This document shows positions 59,848-64,000 of a DNA stretch of 64,000 nt, one piece after another (position 1 is the stretch's first letter; each line of letters begins with the position of its first letter). Both the position numbers and the translations under genes were made by a program. The notes under the pieces are model-generated. The model did no database searches, was not told where the DNA came from, and worked only from the letters and a program-made list of their open reading frames with translations. The stretch comes from GCA-2794515 sp034436155. Lineage in GTDB: Bacteria > Chloroflexota > Anaerolineae > Aggregatilineales > Phototrophicaceae. The DNA lies in assembly GCA_034436155.1 (NCBI GenBank), contig DAOTVP010000042.1, forward strand, positions 1 to 64,000, in the 5' to 3' direction.

Positions 59848-60070
59848 GGATGCTACCCCAATAACTGAATAAATCTGCAAGTGATATGCTAAACGCTTCT
59901 GCCAAACGGATAATATTTTTCAGGCTAATATTTTGCTCTCCACGTTCAATAGAACCAATATAAGTTCTATGTAAATTGGCACGCGAAGCTAAATCTTCTT
60001 GTGACCAACCGCGAGATTTTCGGAGTAAAATAACAATCTTTCCAAATGTTTTGAGATTTTGATTATCCAT
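59834..60070 (-). CDS. R-M controller (C) protein, XRE-type
   Basis: A 78-residue helix-turn-helix protein like C proteins of restriction-modification systems: IVILLRKSRGWSQEDLASRANLHRTYIGSIERGEQNISLKNIIRLAEAF. Such proteins activate their own and the endonuclease promoter, delaying the nuclease until the DNA is methylated. It lies upstream of the endonuclease on the same strand, with an inverted repeat just upstream (60088-60122) that could be its C-box. Confidence 0.85.
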   Translation of the reverse strand: MDNQNLKTFGKIVILLRKSRGWSQEDLASRANLHRTYIGSIERGEQNISLKNIIRLAEAFSISLADLFSYWGSIHESE

Positions 60071-60087
60071 GAGGTGATGTTAGCCAA

Positions 60088-60122
60088 ATGCAGTCAATAA
60101 TTCGACAGACAATGACTAGCAT
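60088..60122. promoter_or_regulatory. Candidate C-box operator
   Basis: ATGCAGTCA (60088-60096) and TGACTAGCAT (60113-60122) form an imperfect inverted repeat with a 16-nt spacer, 18 nt upstream of the C gene. Confidence 0.4.
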
Positions 60123-60165
60123 TTTGCCATTAGGCAGGGCATTATCACCCTGCCTAATATGATTA

Positions 60166-61050
60166 TTATGGGCTTGGAGTCGGTGTGAAGGTATGAGCGA
60201 CTGTAGGAGTTGGTTGTATCGTCATACTTTCGACTGTGCCTGTGGCGTTACCAAACAATGGGTCTAAAGTGGGAGAGGGGATGATAATCGCTTGGTTAGA
60301 GATTGTCGGTGTGAATGTCGGTGATGCGATAGGGGTGGCGGTTGGCACGCCAAACATATTACCTGCAGGCGGAATACCCGTCATGGCGAGCGTCTCATCA
60401 ACCACGAACACATCCAACACGGGCATAAAACGCGGAATATCCCCCGTGGCAATCTGCCCGACCACATCCTCTATCTCACTGAATGACCCCGATGGCACTC
60501 TATCGGCTTGCCAATACACAATCGTCAGCATATCCTCACGGATGACCGTCCCCCATGCAACAGGGATATAAAATGTCACCACAGGCACATAACCCTCAAT
60601 CGGATTTTCAATAAGCGGTATAGGTGTTTCTGGTATGGTTGGCGTGGGTTGTATCACGCGGGTTGCATCTTGCGATAAATCTATCCCCGCGCCGAATTGT
60701 GGCGGGGTTGGGCGATTGTTGCCGATGATGGCAATCGCACTCCCTAGCATGAAGATGATGCCCAAAATGGCGACCCACAATAACGGGTTAGACGATTTTT
60801 TCTGGTGAATCGGTTGCGAAATGACCATATTTTTTTGCTCCTGTGTTTGGATAGTTGCTTCAAATTCAGATAAAACGGCACCCCAGACACGCTTTTTGAC
60901 CGATGTATCGGCTGTGACCTGTGAATAGGTGACGAGGCGCTGTGCCATCCGCCCCAATTCGGGGTCTAAATCGGCGGGGATAGGCGCGGATGAATCGGCT
61001 TGGAGTGCCAACAGGTATTGTTCCAATAGGATGGATTGTTTATCGTCCAT
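60166..61050 (-). CDS. Anti-sigma-like membrane protein with extracytoplasmic SAF domain
   Basis: A 294-residue protein. Residues 1-85 form a polar cytoplasmic region rich in helix (the likely sigma-binding part). A membrane helix lies at 88-110 (NPLLWVAILGIIFMLGSAIAIIG). Outside is a Thr/Pro linker, then residues 153-217, which match the SAF fold of CpaB/FlgA proteins: PVAWGTVIREDMLTIVYWQ, then VVGQIATGDIPRFMPVLDV. A further Thr/Pro tail ends the chain. It follows the ECF sigma gene by 2 nt. Cell-surface sensing that releases the sigma factor is inferred. Confidence 0.75.
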   Translation of the reverse strand: MDDKQSILLEQYLLALQADSSAPIPADLDPELGRMAQRLVTYSQVTADTSVKKRVWGAVLSEFEATIQTQEQKNMVISQPIHQKKSSNPLLWVAILGIIFMLGSAIAIIGNNRPTPPQFGAGIDLSQDATRVIQPTPTIPETPIPLIENPIEGYVPVVTFYIPVAWGTVIREDMLTIVYWQADRVPSGSFSEIEDVVGQIATGDIPRFMPVLDVFVVDETLAMTGIPPAGNMFGVPTATPIASPTFTPTISNQAIIIPSPTLDPLFGNATGTVESMTIQPTPTVAHTFTPTPSP

Positions 61051-61052
61051 CG

Positions 61053-61622
61053 TTAAACCTCCCCTGTGATGCGTAAATAACGATTTTTGAGGCTTTGGAT
61101 AATCCGATGAATTTCGACGCGCACTGCCACCGCACTTTTGCCCACAATCGCGCCAATTTCGGCGGATGATAACCCACCATCCACCATCAGATGGAGCAGG
61201 TCACGTTTTTCATCAGGCAAGGTGGCGATGAGTTCGCGCACGATGCGTTTTTCTTCTTCGGCATCTAATAGCGGGGCAATATCCCCAGTGGCGAAATCCA
61301 GACCATCCAACGAGACGATCGGCTTTTTACCCCGATAATGATGCGCCACTACATGACGGGCAATCGTGAATATCCACGCCACCACCATCCCACCCTGATA
61401 CGTGTGGAGCGATTTGAGGATGTTCAAAAATACCTGACTGCATAAATCCTCTGCTTCTTGTGGATTATTCACGCGGTGGGCGCAATAGGCATAGACGCGC
61501 TCAAAATAACGATCATACAGAGGCGCGAAGGCTTTGGGATTGGCTTGCGCCAGTCGCATCTGGATGATGTCGGCTTGGTGCGGGTCTATCTGGTCATCTG
61601 GATAAGCTGAAAACATATACAC
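61053..61622 (-). CDS. ECF-type RNA polymerase sigma factor
   Basis: A 189-residue sigma-70 family factor. Region 2 (FAPLYDRYFERVYAYCAHRVNNPQEAEDLCSQVFLNIL) and region 4 (LPDEKRDLLHLMVDGGLSSAEIGAIVGKSAVAVRVEIHR) are present, with only a short linker as in ECF factors. The start may be ATG 61622 or the next ATG 61616. The anti-sigma-like gene follows after 2 nt, and the upstream sequence has a candidate ECF promoter, so the pair may be self-regulated. Confidence 0.9.
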   Translation of the reverse strand: MYMFSAYPDDQIDPHQADIIQMRLAQANPKAFAPLYDRYFERVYAYCAHRVNNPQEAEDLCSQVFLNILKSLHTYQGGMVVAWIFTIARHVVAHHYRGKKPIVSLDGLDFATGDIAPLLDAEEEKRIVRELIATLPDEKRDLLHLMVDGGLSSAEIGAIVGKSAVAVRVEIHRIIQSLKNRYLRITGEV

Positions 61623-61650
61623 GTCTCATCTGGATTGCCGATACATCTAT

Positions 61651-61680
61651 AAAGAGCCAAAAACGGCGCAGGTGTTACAT
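61651..61680 (-). promoter_or_regulatory. Candidate autoregulatory ECF promoter
   Basis: On the minus strand TGTAACACC (near 61680) is followed after about 17 nt by CTC (61654-61656). TGTAAC-like -35 boxes are common for ECF factors. Confidence 0.3.
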
Positions 61681-61736
61681 CAAACTTTTTCTCATCTCAA
61701 AATTCCCAAAATTTCATGAATTATCATTTTACCCTA

Positions 61737-61765
61737 TTGCATTTCGAGAACTTTTGTGCTATCAT
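61737..61765 (+). promoter_or_regulatory. recA promoter with possible SOS box
   Basis: TTGCAT (61737-61742), 17-nt spacer, extended -10 TGC-TATCAT (61757-61765). The spacer contains GAACTTTTGTGC (61748-61759), seven of eight matches to the GAAC-N4-GTTC-type LexA site of Gram-positive bacteria. Confidence 0.4.
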
Positions 61766-61823
61766 AAAGCGTAATTTGTACACAACCATCAAACACCTTT
61801 AGACAAATAAGAGAGACTGCACA

Positions 61824-63038
61824 ATGGCGAGACAAAAGAAAACCCCAAAATCGGATGGCGACTTGTTTACCGTCGGCAACAGTGGCGTAGATGCCAATTC
61901 GCCTCAAATATCAGAGGCGAAAGCCAAAGCCCTCGATTCGGCATTGTCCGATATTACCAAACGCTTCGGCGATGGCACAGTGATGCGCCTTGGTGATGCC
62001 CGTCACATGGTTGTTGAGACCATCCCCACGGGGTCGGTAACGGTGGATATTGCGCTTGGTGTGGGTGGTGTCCCCCGTGGACGCATCACCGAAATTTACG
62101 GACCAGAATCGAGTGGTAAGACGACGGTTTGTTTGTCGATCATCGCACAAGCCCAAAAACGGGGCGGTTTATGCGCCTTTGTCGATATGGAACACGCCCT
62201 CGATCCTGTGTATGCGGAACGTATCGGCGTGAATTTAGATACGCTCTACGTCACCCAACCCGATACGGGTGAGCAAGCCCTCGAAATCACCGAAGCGTTG
62301 GTGCGTTCTGGCGCGTTGGATGTGGTGGTGATCGATAGCGTGGCGGCGCTCGTCCCGCGTGCCGAGATCGAAGGCGAAATGGGCGATAGCCATGTTGGTT
62401 TGCAAGCCCGTTTGATGAGCCAAGCCTTACGCAAATTGGCGGGGGTCATCAAAAACACCAACACCACCGTGTTATTCACCAATCAATTGCGCGAAAAAGT
62501 GGGTATTTCGTATGGCTCGCCAGAGACGACATCGGGCGGGCGGGCGCTCAAATTTTATGCCAGCGTGCGCCTCGATATTCGCCGTCTGCAAGCCATCAAA
62601 AAGGGTGAAGACAACATCGGCAACCGCACGCGCGTCCGTGTGACCAAGAACAAAGTCGCCGCACCCTTCAAAGAAGCCGAATTCGACATCATGTTTTTTG
62701 AACGCGGTGGCATCAGCAAGGTCGGCGAATTGCTCGATTTAGGCACGGATTTGGGCATCGTGGATAAACGCGGGGCGTTTTATCGGTATGGCGATGTCAT
62801 GCTCGGACAAGGGCGCGAAAACGCCAAAATTTATCTGTTAGATAACCCCTATATGGCGAATGAAATCGAAAAACAAATCCGCGCTCATTATGGCTTGCCC
62901 GAAGCGGGTGTGGCGGTAACAACGGCAGTCGCCGCCAACGTATCGGCGCAAAAATCGCCCGGACGGGGCAAAGGTAAAGCCAGTGATGGGGATGACGAAC
63001 CCGAATTCGCCGATGATGACGACTTTTTAGACGATTAA
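61824..63038 (+). CDS. recA: Recombinase A
   Basis: Forms filaments on single-stranded DNA for recombination and SOS signalling. The 404 residues are longer than E. coli RecA (353) because of an N-terminal extension of about 40 polar residues (RQKKTPKSDGDLFTVG) and an acidic tail. Walker A is GPESSGKTT, Walker B is VVVIDSVAAL, and the segments MRLGDARHMVVETIPTGS, FTNQLREKVGISYGSPETTSGG and the L2 loop are all present. The last 25 residues (PEFADDDDFLDD) are acidic, as in most RecA proteins. Confidence 0.97.
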   Translation: MARQKKTPKSDGDLFTVGNSGVDANSPQISEAKAKALDSALSDITKRFGDGTVMRLGDARHMVVETIPTGSVTVDIALGVGGVPRGRITEIYGPESSGKTTVCLSIIAQAQKRGGLCAFVDMEHALDPVYAERIGVNLDTLYVTQPDTGEQALEITEALVRSGALDVVVIDSVAALVPRAEIEGEMGDSHVGLQARLMSQALRKLAGVIKNTNTTVLFTNQLREKVGISYGSPETTSGGRALKFYASVRLDIRRLQAIKKGEDNIGNRTRVRVTKNKVAAPFKEAEFDIMFFERGGISKVGELLDLGTDLGIVDKRGAFYRYGDVMLGQGRENAKIYLLDNPYMANEIEKQIRAHYGLPEAGVAVTTAVAANVSAQKSPGRGKGKASDGDDEPEFADDDDFLDD

Positions 63039-63047
63039 TTTCACCCG

Positions 63048-63075
63048 ATAGCCCCGCGAGGGGCTATTTTTATTT
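63048..63075 (+). terminator. Rho-independent terminator of recA
   Basis: ATAGCCCC-GCGA-GGGGCTAT followed by TTTTATTTT, 9 nt after the recA stop. Confidence 0.88.
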
Positions 63076-63119
63076 TAAGAATGGTATAATCAAAATATGG
63101 TGATATGAGGTATTTTGAC

Positions 63120-63386
63120 ATGACCGTTAGTGATGTTTTAGAGCAAGCCAAACAATTGAACCCGCAAGAACGCGAAGAACTCTTACTCGAATTAATCGCG
63201 CTCCAAACCAGCGAAATCCACCCCAAATCGCAACTAAAAACAGGCTCGGAATTGGTCGCATTGTTACTATCTATGGATCCCATTGAATTGGTAGACCCCG
63301 AAATCGAAGACCCGACAGAATGGGTGAAGGCACAACGAAATAAACGGAATAAGCGTCTAAAACCGTATTGGGATGGCGATAAATGA
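63120..63386 (+). CDS. VapB-like antitoxin
   Basis: An 88-residue small acidic protein (DVLEQAKQLNPQEREELLLELIALQ then a Trp-containing tail ending KPYWDGDK), the antitoxin half of a VapBC pair, with a helical dimerisation part at the N-terminus. ATG 63120 is chosen; ATG 63105 would add five residues. It overlaps the PIN toxin by 4 bp (ATGA). Related in style to the orphan at 30630-30848. Confidence 0.72.
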   Translation: MTVSDVLEQAKQLNPQEREELLLELIALQTSEIHPKSQLKTGSELVALLLSMDPIELVDPEIEDPTEWVKAQRNKRNKRLKPYWDGDK

Positions 63387-63763
63387 TTATTGGCTTACTG
63401 GATACAACCGTTATTGTCCATCTGCTGCGTCGTTATGCTCCCGCATTAGCATGGTTTGATGCTTCAAAAAATTTTGCTATTTCATCTATTGCATGGATGG
63501 AAGTGATGATAGGTGTCACTAGCAAGAAAAACATGATAGACACACGCACATTTTTAAGCGGCTTTGACTTGATTTATCTGACACCCACAGACCAACATTG
63601 GGCGCAAACACAAATTGAACGATTGCGGTTTAGCCATCATATTGATATGAACGATTGTATGGTTGCCTCTGTAGCACATCGGTTACAAGTGCCACTCTAT
63701 ACCCATAACCTCAAGGATATGAGTCCTTTGTTGGGTCATTTGGCTATACGCCCATATAATTAA
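63383..63763 (+). CDS. vapC: PIN-domain toxin (VapC family)
   Basis: A 126-residue ribonuclease toxin. The four acidic residues of the PIN fold can be placed: D7 (LLDTTVIVHLL), E40 (AWMEVMIG), D91 (DMNDCMVA) and D112 (HNLKDMS). It cuts tRNA or rRNA when freed from its antitoxin. Overlap with the antitoxin gene by 4 bp fits coupled translation. Confidence 0.85.
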   Translation: MIIGLLDTTVIVHLLRRYAPALAWFDASKNFAISSIAWMEVMIGVTSKKNMIDTRTFLSGFDLIYLTPTDQHWAQTQIERLRFSHHIDMNDCMVASVAHRLQVPLYTHNLKDMSPLLGHLAIRPYN

Positions 63764-63866
63764 AGGCGTAGCTTAACCGTATCTTAGTCGTCTATCAGCA
63801 GATTGGCAAAAATGGGGTAAACTAGAACGTATACAAGAACACGATACGATTTAGGATGGATTCACC

Positions 63867-64000
63867 ATGCCAGACGACCCAAAGAAAAATCATCCCCACG
63901 ATGATGATATGCCCTTTCATTTGCCGATAGAACCCGGTTACGAAGGCAACATCCATAAAGACGATACCGAAGATGTGCCGATTGTCACCAGCGATATGAC
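63867..64000 (+). CDS. Unknown protein, truncated by the window end
   Basis: The first 44 codons of a gene that runs off the window. It encodes a polar protein starting MPDDPKKNHPHDDDMPFHL, with acidic and His-rich patches and no signal peptide in the visible part. An AGGATGGA ribosome binding site precedes ATG 63867. Function unknown. Confidence 0.5.
   Translation, partial: MPDDPKKNHPHDDDMPFHLPIEPGYEGNIHKDDTEDVPIVTSDM

Overview
The window looks like chromosomal DNA of a free-living bacterium, most likely of the phylum Chloroflexota (Anaerolineae-like). This is an inference from gene content, not from a marker phylogeny: a SpoVS-family protein in a genome stretch without sporulation genes, class I (FbaB-type) aldolase, a ChlI/ChlD-type chelatase, many secreted proteins with Thr/Pro-rich linkers plus SH3b, TPR, PA14 or beta-propeller domains, several hybrid-type sensor kinases, and no lipopolysaccharide genes. 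Both strands are densely coded and the standard genetic code is used, with TAA, TAG and TGA all serving as stops.

Layout. 0.3-13 kb: spoVS, a TauE/SafE permease, a GT-C membrane glycosyltransferase, a methyltransferase, fructose-bisphosphate aldolase, a large membrane-anchored TPR protein, a secreted propeller/SH3b protein, an endonuclease IV-like TIM barrel, an M50B peptidase and a phosphodiesterase. 13-15.2 kb: a chelatase locus in which an AAA+ (ChlI-like) frame runs into a VWA (ChlD) frame across a run of nine A, so the two may be one gene read through a -1 frameshift. 15.3-20.9 kb: a 7TM histidine kinase, then an apparent operon of methyltransferase, sortase, small membrane protein and Crp/Fnr regulator, then a ferredoxin. 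21-28 kb: a heterodimeric ABC exporter, a secreted protein coupled to an MFS exporter, and a PA14/SH3b protein. 28-34 kb: L,D-transpeptidase, rsmI, an orphan antitoxin-like gene, proline dehydrogenase, 6-phosphofructokinase, a UPF0173 hydrolase and a GAF histidine kinase. 35-45 kb: a repeat-rich AT-rich intergenic region, a WecA/MraY-like transferase, an operon of pseudo-receiver/roadblock protein, degenerate TrpC-like barrel and lipoprotein esterase, an ABC-2 transporter, a peptide-binding protein, a histidine phosphatase and tRNA-Leu(UAA). 45-58 kb: secreted proteins, rpsB-tsf-pyrH, a PAS kinase plus response regulator, a GNAT enzyme, an AraC regulator divergent from two membrane proteins, and HEAT and SH3b/Excalibur proteins. 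58-60 kb: an AT-rich restriction-modification island (Dam-like methylase, C protein, restriction enzyme whose reading frame has a TGA at codon 8). 60-64 kb: an ECF sigma/anti-sigma pair with an extracytoplasmic SAF domain, recA, and a VapBC toxin-antitoxin pair.

The most unusual non-coding content is a family of short intergenic hairpins (about 20 copies). The larger class shares an invariant asymmetric internal loop (TA opposite GTAT) while both flanking helices vary by compensating changes. One copy sits next to a perfectly phased 26-bp tandem array built from the leader motif of the same family. An independent pair of covarying twin hairpins lies near 17.1 kb, and a 20-bp perfect palindrome with five copies of an 11-mer lies near 35.2 kb.
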